Below, in pieces: positions 48,934 through 56,918 of a stretch of DNA of 64,000 bases. Both the position numbers and the translations under genes were made by a program. The notes under the pieces are model-generated. The model ran no database searches. It was given only the letters and a program-made list of their open reading frames with translations, and was not told where the DNA came from. This stretch comes from CBDCCT01 sp965214995 (GTDB taxonomy: Bacteria > Deinococcota > Deinococci > Deinococcales > Trueperaceae). Where the stretch lies: the NCBI GenBank assembly GCA_965214995.1, contig CBDCCT010000002.1, positions 1,364,001-1,428,000 of the forward strand. The letters run 5' to 3'. The number at the start of each line of letters is the position of its first letter. Position 1 is the first letter of the stretch.

Positions 48934-50480
48934 GGCGTCGCCATGCCGGGCTGGTTCACCCTCACCCGCCCCACACCCGCCGCGAGTTTATTGAGCACGT
49001 CCACATAAGCCAGCACCGACGCGTGAACCACATCCGTCGAGATGGCGCGCCCGTGAACGATTTGCCCCTCACTGTTAACGCGAATCGAGACCTCGCCCAA
49101 TGCGTCGGTGCCCGAGCCGATGGCCTTGAGGTCGTAGGACTCCAACACAAACGATATCGGCGTAATCTTTTTGAGCGCCTTGAACGAAGCGTCCACCGGG
49201 CCGTCGCCCAAAGCGGTCTCCTCCATTGTGCCTTCGGGCGTGCTGAGCCGCACCAGGGCGGAGGGCGTCATCCCGCCCGTGCCGGACTGGAACTGGACGT
49301 GCTCGAGCCTATACACCTCGTCAATCCGCGTCGTCTCCGCGTCGATAAGCGCGCGGATGTCGTCGTTGGTAATCCGCTGCTTGAGGTCGGCCAAGTCCTT
49401 GAACTGCTTGAAGAGCGCGTTGAGCTGTTCATTTTCCAAATCGGTATAGCCAAGTTCGGTCAGCCGCTGCCGGAAGGCGTTGCGGCCCGAGTGCTTGCCC
49501 ATCACCAGCACGCCCGCCTCGCGCCCGACGGTGGCGGCGTTCATAATTTCATAGGTGTCCTTGTGCTTCAAAACGCCGTCTTGGTGGATGCCCGCCTCAT
49601 GCGCGAAGGCGTTGTCGCCGACAATCGCCTTGTTGGGGGGCACCACCATGCCGGTGCGCCTCGAGACGAGCTGCGACACGAAATAAAGCTCGCGCGTGTT
49701 GATGCCGACTTCAGCCCCGTAGTAGTCGCGCCGCGTGTAGAGCGCCATCACGCATTCTTCCAACGAGGTATTCCCCGCGCGCTCACCGATGCCGTTGATG
49801 GTGCATTCAATCTGCGTCACACCGTTTTCCACCGCGGCCAAGCTGTTGGCAACCGCCAAGCCCAGGTCGTCGTGGCAGTGGGTCGAGATGGTGACGTTCT
49901 TGGCTTCCGGGACGCTCTCAAAGATGTTTTTGATTAAAGCGCCGTACTCCAAAGGTGAACCGTAACCCGTCGTATCGGGGATGTTCACCGTCGTCGCGCC
50001 CGCCGCAATCGCGGTGCGGACGAGCTGGTAAACGAACGCGGGGTCCGCGCGCATACAGTCCTGCGCGGAGAACTCCACGTCGTCGGTAAAGGTTTTGGCG
50101 AAGCGCACCATCTCGTCGGAGGTTTCCAGCACCTCAGCCTCGGTCTTTTTGAGCATGTACTCGAGGTGAACCTTCGACGCGCTCGTAAAGGTGTGAATGC
50201 GTCCCTTTTCAGCTGGTTCTATCGCCTGCGCCGCCCGCTCGATGTCGGCTTTGTGCGTACGCGCCAAGCCGCAGATGACCGGCCCCCTGACCTCGCGCGC
50301 AATCTGCCGCACGCAGTCGAAGTCGCCGTCGCTGGCAATCGGGAAACCCGCCTCGATGATGTCTACGTTGAGACGCGCCAAGGCGTGCGCAATCTCGAGT
50401 TTTTGGAGCGTGTTCAGCGCGATACCGGGCGCCTGCTCGCCGTCGCGGAGGGTGGTGTCGAAAATCTTGATATAAGCCAT
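48930..50480 (-). CDS. leuA: 2-isopropylmalate synthase
   Basis: A 516-residue LeuA. IKIFDTTLRDGEQAPGIALNTLQKLEIAHAL is the HMGL-like barrel start, STHCHDDLGLAVANSLAAVENG has the metal-binding His pair, and GNTSLEECVMAL and HEAGIHQDGVLKHKDTYEIM follow. The C-terminal allosteric domain (about 385-505) has GDGPVDASFKALKKI. It condenses 2-oxoisovalerate with acetyl-CoA at the leucine branch point. The ATG follows AAAGGA. The 183-bp gap to ilvC contains repeated octamers (GTGATTAG twice, GACCTTTTAG twice) but no certain leader peptide. Confidence 0.96.
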   Translation of the reverse strand: MAYIKIFDTTLRDGEQAPGIALNTLQKLEIAHALARLNVDIIEAGFPIASDGDFDCVRQIAREVRGPVICGLARTHKADIERAAQAIEPAEKGRIHTFTSASKVHLEYMLKKTEAEVLETSDEMVRFAKTFTDDVEFSAQDCMRADPAFVYQLVRTAIAAGATTVNIPDTTGYGSPLEYGALIKNIFESVPEAKNVTISTHCHDDLGLAVANSLAAVENGVTQIECTINGIGERAGNTSLEECVMALYTRRDYYGAEVGINTRELYFVSQLVSRRTGMVVPPNKAIVGDNAFAHEAGIHQDGVLKHKDTYEIMNAATVGREAGVLVMGKHSGRNAFRQRLTELGYTDLENEQLNALFKQFKDLADLKQRITNDDIRALIDAETTRIDEVYRLEHVQFQSGTGGMTPSALVRLSTPEGTMEETALGDGPVDASFKALKKITPISFVLESYDLKAIGSGTDALGEVSIRVNSEGQIVHGRAISTDVVHASVLAYVDVLNKLAAGVGRVRVNQPGMATP

Positions 50481-50663
50481 AAGAGAGTCCTTTCAGAGAA
50501 TAGAGAGGTTCAAACCGTCAGCCACAGGAACAAAACCTAACGTAGTCGGTGGTTGTTGCCAAGCCTGCGGTTTAGATGTCTTTGCGGGCGCTCGAGCCTC
50601 ATCCCCAGCCTCCTAAAAGGTCTCTAAAAGGTCTTCTCTAATCACTCACCACTAATCACTGTT

Positions 50664-51665
50664 TTAACCACTTTTCCCCGAAATAAACGGCATCATCTTC
50701 CGCAACCTCCGCCCCGTCTGACTAATGGGATGCGCGTCGGTGTTCTTGCGCCCGGCCTTGAGCCGCGGCTGACCCACCACGTTCTCGGTCAGAAAGTCCT
50801 TGGCAAACTCGCCCGACTGGATTTCTTTCAAAAGGCGCTTCATCTCGCCCTTCGTCTCGTCGGTGATGATGCGCGGCCCCGCGCGGTAGTCGCCGTATTC
50901 GGCGGTGTTGGAAATGGAGTAGCGCATCCGCTCGAGCCCGCCCTCATAAATCAAATCCACAATCAGCTTCATCTCGTGGAGGCATTCAAAATAGGCGATT
51001 TCGGGGTCGTAGCCCGCGTCCACCAGCGTCTCGAACCCGGCTTGCATAAGCGCGGTCACGCCGCCGCAGAGGACCGCCTGTTCACCGAAGAGGTCGGTCT
51101 CGGTTTCTTCTTTGAAGGTGGTCTCGAGCACCCCCGCTCGAGCCCCGCCGATTGCCTTAGCGTACGCGAGCGCGGTTTGCTTGGCCGTGCCCGTGGCGTC
51201 CTGGTAAATTGCCATCAAGCAGGGCACGCCGCCGCCCTCGGTATAGACGCGGCGGACCAAGTGACCGGGACCCTTGGGCGCGACCATGAACACGTCGACG
51301 TCTTTGGAGGGCGCGATCTGGCCGAAGTGGATGTTGAAGCCGTGGGCGAAGAGGAGCGCGTTGCCGGGCTCCAAGTTCGGCGCAATCTGTTCCCGGTACA
51401 CCGCCCCTTGTACCTCGTCGGGAAGGAGAATCATCGCCAAATCGCCCGCCTTGGCCGCGTCGGGAACTTCCGTGACCTTGAGGCCCGCTTCTTCCGCTTC
51501 GGCCCAACTCGAGGAGCCCTTCCGCAGCCCGACCACCACGTCCATACCAGACTCTTTGGCGTTCAAGGCGTGCGCGTGCCCCTGCGAGCCGTAACCAATC
51601 ACGGCGATGGTTTTGCCTTGCAAATGTTCTAAGTTCGCGTCGCTGTCGTAATAGATGTTTGCCAT
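50664..51665 (-). CDS. ilvC: Ketol-acid reductoisomerase
   Basis: A 333-residue class I enzyme. The Rossmann motif is IAVIGYGSQGHAHALN, with NADPH-type binding shown by VGLRKGSSSW. VAPKGPGHLVRRVYTEGGGVPCLMAIYQD and the C-terminal knotted domain (LFGEQAVLCGGVTALMQAGFETLVDAGYDPEIAYFECLHEMKLIVDLIYEGGL) carry the metal ligands. It acts third in the valine/isoleucine pathway after IlvBN. ATG 51665 follows AAGGAGACATCCCTAC. It is 60 bp from ilvN, in the same transcript. Confidence 0.97.
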   Translation of the reverse strand: MANIYYDSDANLEHLQGKTIAVIGYGSQGHAHALNAKESGMDVVVGLRKGSSSWAEAEEAGLKVTEVPDAAKAGDLAMILLPDEVQGAVYREQIAPNLEPGNALLFAHGFNIHFGQIAPSKDVDVFMVAPKGPGHLVRRVYTEGGGVPCLMAIYQDATGTAKQTALAYAKAIGGARAGVLETTFKEETETDLFGEQAVLCGGVTALMQAGFETLVDAGYDPEIAYFECLHEMKLIVDLIYEGGLERMRYSISNTAEYGDYRAGPRIITDETKGEMKRLLKEIQSGEFAKDFLTENVVGQPRLKAGRKNTDAHPISQTGRRLRKMMPFISGKSG

Positions 51666-51725
51666 GTAGGGATGTCTCCTTGGAAGAATTGAAAATAAAG
51701 AAGGGAGAATGTATCAGTAAAACGC

Positions 51726-52271
51726 TTACGCTACCTTGACCGTTACCGGCTTTCTAACTTTCGCGTCCACCGCGCTCCTTGTGAGCGCCACGCGGCCCGT
51801 GCGGATGAGTTCGATGATGCCGAAGGGGCGCATCTGCTCGACGAATGCGGTCATCTTGCCCTCGTCGCCCGTGACTTCAAACACGAGCGCGCCTCTGTGA
51901 ACGTCCACGATGCGGGCGCGGAAGTCCTGGGCGATTTGGCGAATTTCGACGCGGTCGTCGGGGGAGCTTACCGCCACCTTGAGGAGCATGAGTTCGCGGT
52001 CTACAAAGGCGGCCTCGGAATGGTCGATGACTTTAATCACGTCCACAAGCTTCTGGAGCTGTTTTTGGACCTGCTCGAGCGTTCTGTCCTCGCCCGAGAC
52101 GACGAAGGTGGTTCTCGAGATGCCCGGCACCTCCGACTGCGCCACCGACAGCGATTCGATATTAAAGCCGCGCCGCGCAAAAAGCCCCGCAATCCGCACC
52201 AGCACGCCCGGTTGGTCGCGGACGGTCACGCTCACGACGTGTTTATGACCGCTGTGTTTGAGGTCGCTCAC
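51726..52271 (-). CDS. ilvN: Acetolactate synthase, small regulatory subunit
   Basis: A 181-residue IlvN/IlvH. The N-terminal ACT domain (HKHVVSVTVRDQPGVLVRIAGLFARRGFNIESLSV) binds valine for feedback inhibition and is followed by the second ALS_ss_C domain (about 95-175). GTG 52271 overlaps the ilvB stop (GTGA), so the subunits are translated together. Confidence 0.96.
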   Translation of the reverse strand: MSDLKHSGHKHVVSVTVRDQPGVLVRIAGLFARRGFNIESLSVAQSEVPGISRTTFVVSGEDRTLEQVQKQLQKLVDVIKVIDHSEAAFVDRELMLLKVAVSSPDDRVEIRQIAQDFRARIVDVHRGALVFEVTGDEGKMTAFVEQMRPFGIIELIRTGRVALTRSAVDAKVRKPVTVKVA

Positions 52272-53986
52272 GCGGGTTCCTTATCCTTGTCGCCGTAGAT
52301 GACCGCGTCGTAGTCGCCCTCGGGCTCTTGGTCGCCAATCATCATCTGGTCCACGCCCGCGCCCGACGGAATCATCGGGAAGACCTTTTCGGCCTCGTAG
52401 ACGAAGAAATTCATCACCGCGGGCTTGCCCTTCGCCAGCACCTCCGGGACGAGCGCACGCGCCTCCTCGCGGGAGTGGACGTTGTAGCCGTCAATCCCAT
52501 AGGCCTCCGCGAGCTTGGCGAAGTCGGGGTTCGAGTCGGCCAAATAGACCTCGCTGTAACGCTCCTCGTGAAACATCTCCTGCCACTGGCGCACCATGCC
52601 GAGCACGCCGTTGTTGCAAATGGCTATCAAAATGGGAAGCTGGTGCTTGTAAATCGTCGCCAACTCCTGAATGTTCATCTGCACCGAGCCGTCGCCCGCC
52701 ACGCACACGATTTGCTCGCCGGGCCGCGCAAAGGCCGCGCCGATGGCGGCGGGCAGGCCGAAGCCCATCGTGCCCAGGCCCCCCGAGGTGAGCCAGGTGC
52801 GCGGCTTGTTGGTCGGGAAGAGGCGCGCGGCGAACATCTGGTGCTGGCCGACTTCGGTGGTCACGATGCAGTCGCCGTTTGTGGCGTCGCGGAGGAGTTC
52901 GATGACCTCTTGGGTGACGAGCGGCTTGTCGCGTTTGTAGCGTTCGGGGTAGCGCGATTTCCAGGCGTTGAGCTGCGCCCACCAGTCGTCTAGTTGGAGG
53001 GGCTCGAGCGCCTCCCCCAACCGCGGCAGCACGTCGCGCAGGTCGCCCACCACGGGCACGTGCGCCTTGACGAGTTTGGAAATCTCGGCGGGGTCGACGT
53101 CGATGTGGACAATCGTCGCCTCGGGCGCAAAGCGGCGCACGTTGCCCGTGACCCGGTCGTCAAAGCGCAGCCCCGCGCCGATGATGAGGTCACAGTGGCT
53201 TATCGCGTGGTTCGCGGTGACCGTGCCGTGCATCCCCGGCATCCCCAGCGCGTTGGGCAAACCCGCCGGATACGCGCCGATACCCATGAGCGTGGTGATA
53301 ATCGGGACGCCCGTCCGCTCGGCAAAGGTCATCACCTGTTGCGCGGCCACCTGCCCGCCGCCCCCCACCATCATCACGGGCCGTTTTGCTTTGCGGATGG
53401 CCTCGGCAGCGCGCTTAATCTGCCCCGCGTGACCCGCTACCGTGGGCTTGTAGCCGGGAAGGTCAATGTCTACCTCAAAGTCGCCGGTAAAGGTTTCGTT
53501 TTGAATGTCCTTGGGGATGTCGATAAGCACAGGGCCGGGTCGTCCTGTCGAAGCGATGTGGAAGGCTTCTTTAACGACGCGCGGAATGTCGTTGACATGT
53601 TTGACGAGGTAGTTATGCTTGGTCACCGGCCCGGTGATGCCGTACACGTCCGCCTCCTGAAAGGCGTCGGTGCCAATTAACGACGACGGCACATTGCCCG
53701 TGACCGCCACCAAGGCTGAAGAGTCCATATGCGCGGTGGCGAGGCCCGTGACCAGGTTCGTCGCGCCGGGGCCGCTCGTTGCAAAGACCACGCCCGGCCT
53801 GCCGCTCGAGCGGTAGTAAGCATCTGCAGCGTGCGCCCCGGCCTGCTCGTGGCGCACCAGGATGTGTTTGATGGGCGAATCATAGAGCGCGTCGTAGACG
53901 GGCATAATTGCGCCGCCGGGGTGACCGAACACCAGCGTGACGCCCTCGCGCTCGAGCGCCTTGAGCAAAACCTCAGAACCTTTCAC
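52268..53986 (-). CDS. ilvB: Acetolactate synthase, large catalytic subunit
   Basis: A protein of about 572 residues dependent on thiamine diphosphate. VTLVFGHPGGAIMPVYDALYD includes the region before the catalytic Glu (RHEQAGAHAADAYYRSSGRPGVVFATSGPGATN). FAD and ThDP segments include GLGTMGFGLPAAIGA and the GDGS...NN motif (VAGDGSVQMNIQELATIYKHQLPILIAICNN). The GTG at 53986 is favoured because GGAGG lies 5 nt upstream; another GTG four codons earlier (53998) has no ribosome site. It is the first structural gene after an attenuator (54049-54166) and heads ilvB-ilvN-ilvC. Confidence 0.96.
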   Translation of the reverse strand: MKGSEVLLKALEREGVTLVFGHPGGAIMPVYDALYDSPIKHILVRHEQAGAHAADAYYRSSGRPGVVFATSGPGATNLVTGLATAHMDSSALVAVTGNVPSSLIGTDAFQEADVYGITGPVTKHNYLVKHVNDIPRVVKEAFHIASTGRPGPVLIDIPKDIQNETFTGDFEVDIDLPGYKPTVAGHAGQIKRAAEAIRKAKRPVMMVGGGGQVAAQQVMTFAERTGVPIITTLMGIGAYPAGLPNALGMPGMHGTVTANHAISHCDLIIGAGLRFDDRVTGNVRRFAPEATIVHIDVDPAEISKLVKAHVPVVGDLRDVLPRLGEALEPLQLDDWWAQLNAWKSRYPERYKRDKPLVTQEVIELLRDATNGDCIVTTEVGQHQMFAARLFPTNKPRTWLTSGGLGTMGFGLPAAIGAAFARPGEQIVCVAGDGSVQMNIQELATIYKHQLPILIAICNNGVLGMVRQWQEMFHEERYSEVYLADSNPDFAKLAEAYGIDGYNVHSREEARALVPEVLAKGKPAVMNFFVYEAEKVFPMIPSGAGVDQMMIGDQEPEGDYDAVIYGDKDKEPA

Positions 53987-54048
53987 AGTAACCTCCACTT
54001 TCGTTACGCGCTTTGTTACATGCTTCTCTGTATCACGCCTAGCACACT

Positions 54049-54078
54049 AAAAAACCCCGCCAATGGATGTGGCGGGGT
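54049..54078 (-). terminator. Attenuator terminator of the ilvBNC operon
   Basis: On the minus strand ACCCCGCC (54078-54071) pairs with GGCGGGGT (54061-54054) around a 9-nt loop, followed directly by a run of T (54054-54049). It lies upstream of ilvB and downstream of the leader peptide. Its 5' arm also pairs in an alternative stem: ACACCCC (54080-54074) with GGGGTGT (54117-54111), the antiterminator. Confidence 0.92.
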
Positions 54079-54100
54079 GTGTGAACGAACCTCTGTCAGC

Positions 54101-54166
54101 CTAGCCGACGACACCCCTGCAAGGTAGAATTAGAAGCCCATAAATAGTGTGGATGGGGGCGCTCAT
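54101..54166 (-). CDS. ilv leader peptide
   Basis: A 21-codon ORF (ATG at 54166, TAG at 54103-54101) between the ilv promoter and the terminator. Eight of its residues are branched-chain: Ile5, Ile8, Leu11, Leu12, Ile13, Leu14, Val19 and Val20, with four in a row at codons 11-14. Codons 17-19 contain the upstream strand of the antiterminator. A ribosome stalled at codons 8-14 for lack of charged tRNA would leave that strand free, whereas one reaching the stop codon would mask it and let the terminator form. The ATG lies 8 nt after the -10 box, so the leader mRNA is nearly leaderless. Confidence 0.85.
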   Translation of the reverse strand: MSAPIHTIYGLLILPCRGVVG

Positions 54167-54174
54167 TAAGCGTG

Positions 54175-54203
54175 AGTATAAGGGAGGGCGCGAGGGGTGT
54201 CAA
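54175..54203 (-). promoter_or_regulatory. Promoter of the ilvBNC operon
   Basis: On the minus strand TTGACA (54203-54198), 17-bp spacer, TATACT (54180-54175), a near-consensus promoter. The start is expected near 54168-54166, at or just before the leader-peptide ATG. Confidence 0.9.
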
Positions 54204-54361
54204 GCGGCTTTAGGAACGTGCATCCTGGTCAAAAATAAGGGTAGGATGAGGAAAGGCTGCTGGGGCGCTGTTAACTTTTTCTTTTTCGCTCACCCTCCTG
54301 TGTGGTACCTAGTATGCTACAAAACGCTGTGTAAGAAAGCGAAAGCGCTTTTCGGGCCACG

Positions 54362-54391
54362 TTGACAGTCGCTTCATTAAGGTTCTACAAT
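54362..54391 (+). promoter_or_regulatory. Promoter of spoVS
   Basis: TTGACA (54362-54367), 18-bp spacer, TACAAT (54386-54391). The start would be near 54398, giving a leader of about 30 nt that contains AGGAGGT at 54417-54423. It is divergent from the ilv promoter across about 160 bp. Confidence 0.8.
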
Positions 54392-54428
54392 CGCGCAAGC
54401 GGGCGGCTTTCGCTTCAGGAGGTGCACC

Positions 54429-54749
54429 ATCGAAACGTTACGTGTCTCGGGAAGTTCCCGGCCCAACTCGGTTGCGGGCGCTATAGCCGCGCTTCTGCGG
54501 AGCGAGAGCGAAGTCGAGGTTCAGGCCATCGGGCCGCAGGCGGTCAACCAGGCGGTCAAGGCCATTGCGATTGCGAGGAGCTACATCGAGGGGGACGGCT
54601 TGGACCTCTCGACGCAGCCCGCTTTTGTCAAGTTGGAGCTGCAAAACGAGGAGCGCACCGCCGTGCGCTTTAGCGTGCGATCGCATCCGCTCGAGCCGGA
54701 CCGGGCGCTCGAGTCTTATGAGGATGAAGAAAACGAAGAAGCCTACTGA
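54429..54749 (+). CDS. spoVS: Stage V sporulation protein S (SpoVS) homologue with apparent AUC start
   Basis: A 106-residue SpoVS/Alba-like protein. ETLRVSGSSRPNSVAGAIAALL, VEVQAIGPQAVNQAVKAIAIARSY and PAFVKLELQNEERTAVRFSV match the family almost end to end, with a short acidic C-terminal tail (YEDEENEEAY). Homologues begin with Met directly before ETLRVSG. Here that codon is ATC (54429-54431), placed 5 nt after a perfect AGGAGGT. No ATG, GTG, TTG or CTG occurs in this frame between it and the in-frame stop TAA at 54378. The AUC start is therefore the only reasonable reading, unless the base is a sequencing error. The protein is a nucleic-acid-binding-type fold also found in non-sporulating Thermus and Deinococcus. 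Confidence 0.92.
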   Translation: METLRVSGSSRPNSVAGAIAALLRSESEVEVQAIGPQAVNQAVKAIAIARSYIEGDGLDLSTQPAFVKLELQNEERTAVRFSVRSHPLEPDRALESYEDEENEEAY

Positions 54750-54967
54750 GAGAGCTTCTGGAGCCGAAAGTCAAGTCACCCTACTCACAAGTGTTTCACA
54801 AAATCTGAGTATACTTATATCAGATGCGTGCCTCATCCGTAAACTTGTCTGGTAAAATATATCCAGTGAGTTCGGTGGGGCTCGAGTACGGCGTGGCCGA
54901 AGAACATGGAGTGAGCCACGCGCACGCTACACTTGAACCATCTCATTCGCGGAGGTAACAGGAGAAC

Positions 54968-55639
54968 ATGGGAATTTACGGTTACTACATCATCGGCATC
55001 GTCGCTTTTGTCGCCAGCATGGCAATCCAAGGCTGGCTCAAGGGCACCTACAACAAGTGGATGAAAGTCCGCAACACGTCGGGCTTAACCGGGGCTGAAA
55101 CGGCCAGGGCCATCCTCAACGAAAACGGCTTGCACGACGTTAAAGTCGAAGCGGTCAAGGGGATGCTTTCAGACCACTACGACCCGCGCACCAAAACGGT
55201 GAGGCTGTCCGAGGGCAATTACGGCTACGCCAACGTGTCGGGCATGGCCGTGGCCGCGCACGAGGTCGGGCACGCCATCCAGCACGCCAAGGCCTACGCG
55301 CCGCTGCGAATCAGGACGGCTATCCTGCCGGTCGCCAACATCGGCTCACAGTTCGGCCCGATGCTGGCGATTTTCGGCATCATGCTGGGATTCACCGGGC
55401 TCTTGCAGATTGGCGTTTTCCTCTTCGCGGGTGCCGTACTCTTCCAACTCGTCACGCTGCCCGTCGAGTTCGACGCGAGCCGCCGCGCCCTGGTGCAGCT
55501 CAACAAGCTCGGGCTGGCGACCTCGGCGGACACGGGCGGGGCGCGCAAAGTCCTGACCGCCGCCGCGATGACCTACGTGGCCGCCGCCGCGACCTCGATT
55601 GCTTACCTTCTTTACTTCATCGGCTTGAGCCGCGATTAA
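54968..55639 (+). CDS. YugP-type membrane zinc metallopeptidase
   Basis: A 223-residue protein of the putative neutral zinc metallopeptidase family (PF04298 type). The N-terminal helix (about 5-25) precedes WMKVRNTSGLTGAETARAILNENGL, then LSDHYDPRTKTVRLSEGNY and the zinc motif AAHEVGHAIQH (His98, Glu99, His102). Three further membrane helices (about 122-140, 144-165, 195-218) complete it, with the third ligand expected near VEFDASRRA. ATG 54968 follows GGAGG and AGGAGA. The cleavage target is unknown. Its stop lies 3 nt before the proposed rsmB start. Confidence 0.92.
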   Translation: MGIYGYYIIGIVAFVASMAIQGWLKGTYNKWMKVRNTSGLTGAETARAILNENGLHDVKVEAVKGMLSDHYDPRTKTVRLSEGNYGYANVSGMAVAAHEVGHAIQHAKAYAPLRIRTAILPVANIGSQFGPMLAIFGIMLGFTGLLQIGVFLFAGAVLFQLVTLPVEFDASRRALVQLNKLGLATSADTGGARKVLTAAAMTYVAAAATSIAYLLYFIGLSRD

Positions 55640-55642
55640 GCC

Positions 55643-56890
55643 ATCAGCCAGGCACGAAAAACCGCTTTAGACGTTCTGCGCCGCGTTCACCGCGGCGCTT
55701 TTTCCGCTCCGGCCTTGAACAGCGCGTTAAACCGAAATGATTTATCGGGCCAGGACCGCGCCTTTGTCACCGACCTCGTTTACGGCGTGCTGCGTTACGA
55801 GATTTTTTTAGATGCGTGTCTGCGGCCCCTTCTTAAACGCCCCGACAAGCTTCCCCCGGAGGTGTTAGACACGCTCCGGCTGGGCGCTTACGACATTCTC
55901 TTACGTGATACGCCCCGCCACGCCGCTGTTCATGAGTGGGTGGAGGTCGTTAAGGGTACGCATCAAAAGCTCTCGGGACTCGCCAACGCGGTGCTGCGCC
56001 GGGTGAAAGTTCCGGACGGGCTCTCCGAGGCCGAGCGGTTGGGGTTGCCGGGGTGGCTGTTGGAGGAGTGGCGAGGACTTTTTGGAGAGGACAGGGCCGC
56101 CGAAATCGGCGCGGCGCTCAACGAGCCCGAACCGCTTTGGCTGCTCTCGTACCACCCGCAAGCCTCCCACAGCCTTTTAGAAGAGGGCTGCGAGGTGCGG
56201 CTGGGTCCCGTCCAGGATACGCTGGCGGTGCGGCCCGCCAAACCGTTGGGGGAGCTTACGGCTTTCAAGCGCGGCTGGGTGCAGCCGCAGAACCCGAGCT
56301 CGACGCTGCCGGTGAGGCTCTTGGAGCCCGAGCCGGGCGAGCGCGTGCTGGACCTCGCCAGCGGGAGCGGCGTCAAGGCGGCGCAACTCGCGGCGGCGGG
56401 AGCGCGGCCTTTGAGCATTGAACTGTACGAGGAGAAGTTGGCGCGCGCCACGCGTAACTTAGAGCGTTTAAATCTCACCGCCGAGGGTATGGTCCACGAC
56501 CTCACCACCTTGCCCGACATCCCCCCCGCCTCCAAAGTCCTTCTCGACGCCCCCTGTACGGGCACGGGCACGCTGCGCGGCAACCCGGAAATCCGCACGC
56601 GCGTTTCTTTAGAAACCGTCGAGACGCTTGCAGAACTTCAGCGCTCGCTCCTCCACACCGCCGCCGCGCTCACCGCGCCGGGCGGCACGCTTCTTTACGC
56701 GGTCTGCGCGCTTACCCACGCCGAGGGCGCGGGGATGACGCGCTGGTTTCTGGCGTCGCACCCAAACTTTGAGGCGGAGCCCTTTTTGATTGACCTGCCC
56801 GCTGCAAGCACGCCTGAGGGGTCTTATATTTTGCCGCTGGGCGGGTTGGACGGGTTTTTTATCGCCCGGTTGAGGCGTCGTGATGAGTAA
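55643..56890 (+). CDS. rsmB: 16S rRNA (cytosine-C5) methyltransferase RsmB with apparent AUC start
   Basis: A NusB-like N-terminal domain plus a Rossmann RNA m5C methyltransferase domain (GERVLDLASGSGVKAAQLAA, LLDAPCTGTGTLRGNPEIR with the first Cys, and YAVCALTHAEGAGM with the catalytic Cys). The first canonical start (TTG 55715) would cut off the helix ARKTALDVLRRVHRGAFSAPALNSAL, which belongs to the NusB-like fold. The frame is open back to the metallopeptidase stop TAA (55637-55639) and its only start-like codon there is ATC 55643, giving ISQARKTALDV, 415 residues in all. A second AUC-started gene so close to spoVS is noteworthy. No strong Shine-Dalgarno is present, so coupling to the upstream stop may be used. 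Confidence 0.88.
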   Translation: MSQARKTALDVLRRVHRGAFSAPALNSALNRNDLSGQDRAFVTDLVYGVLRYEIFLDACLRPLLKRPDKLPPEVLDTLRLGAYDILLRDTPRHAAVHEWVEVVKGTHQKLSGLANAVLRRVKVPDGLSEAERLGLPGWLLEEWRGLFGEDRAAEIGAALNEPEPLWLLSYHPQASHSLLEEGCEVRLGPVQDTLAVRPAKPLGELTAFKRGWVQPQNPSSTLPVRLLEPEPGERVLDLASGSGVKAAQLAAAGARPLSIELYEEKLARATRNLERLNLTAEGMVHDLTTLPDIPPASKVLLDAPCTGTGTLRGNPEIRTRVSLETVETLAELQRSLLHTAAALTAPGGTLLYAVCALTHAEGAGMTRWFLASHPNFEAEPFLIDLPAASTPEGSYILPLGGLDGFFIARLRRRDE

Positions 56891-56918
56891 CTAGAAAATC
56901 GCTGTTAAGCTTGAGTCT

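Noticed and set aside
50481..50663. Possible Leu-rich leader peptide and attenuator ahead of leuA
   Set aside because: A 21-codon frame with four Leu can be read, but the Leu codons are scattered and no terminator/antiterminator pair follows.
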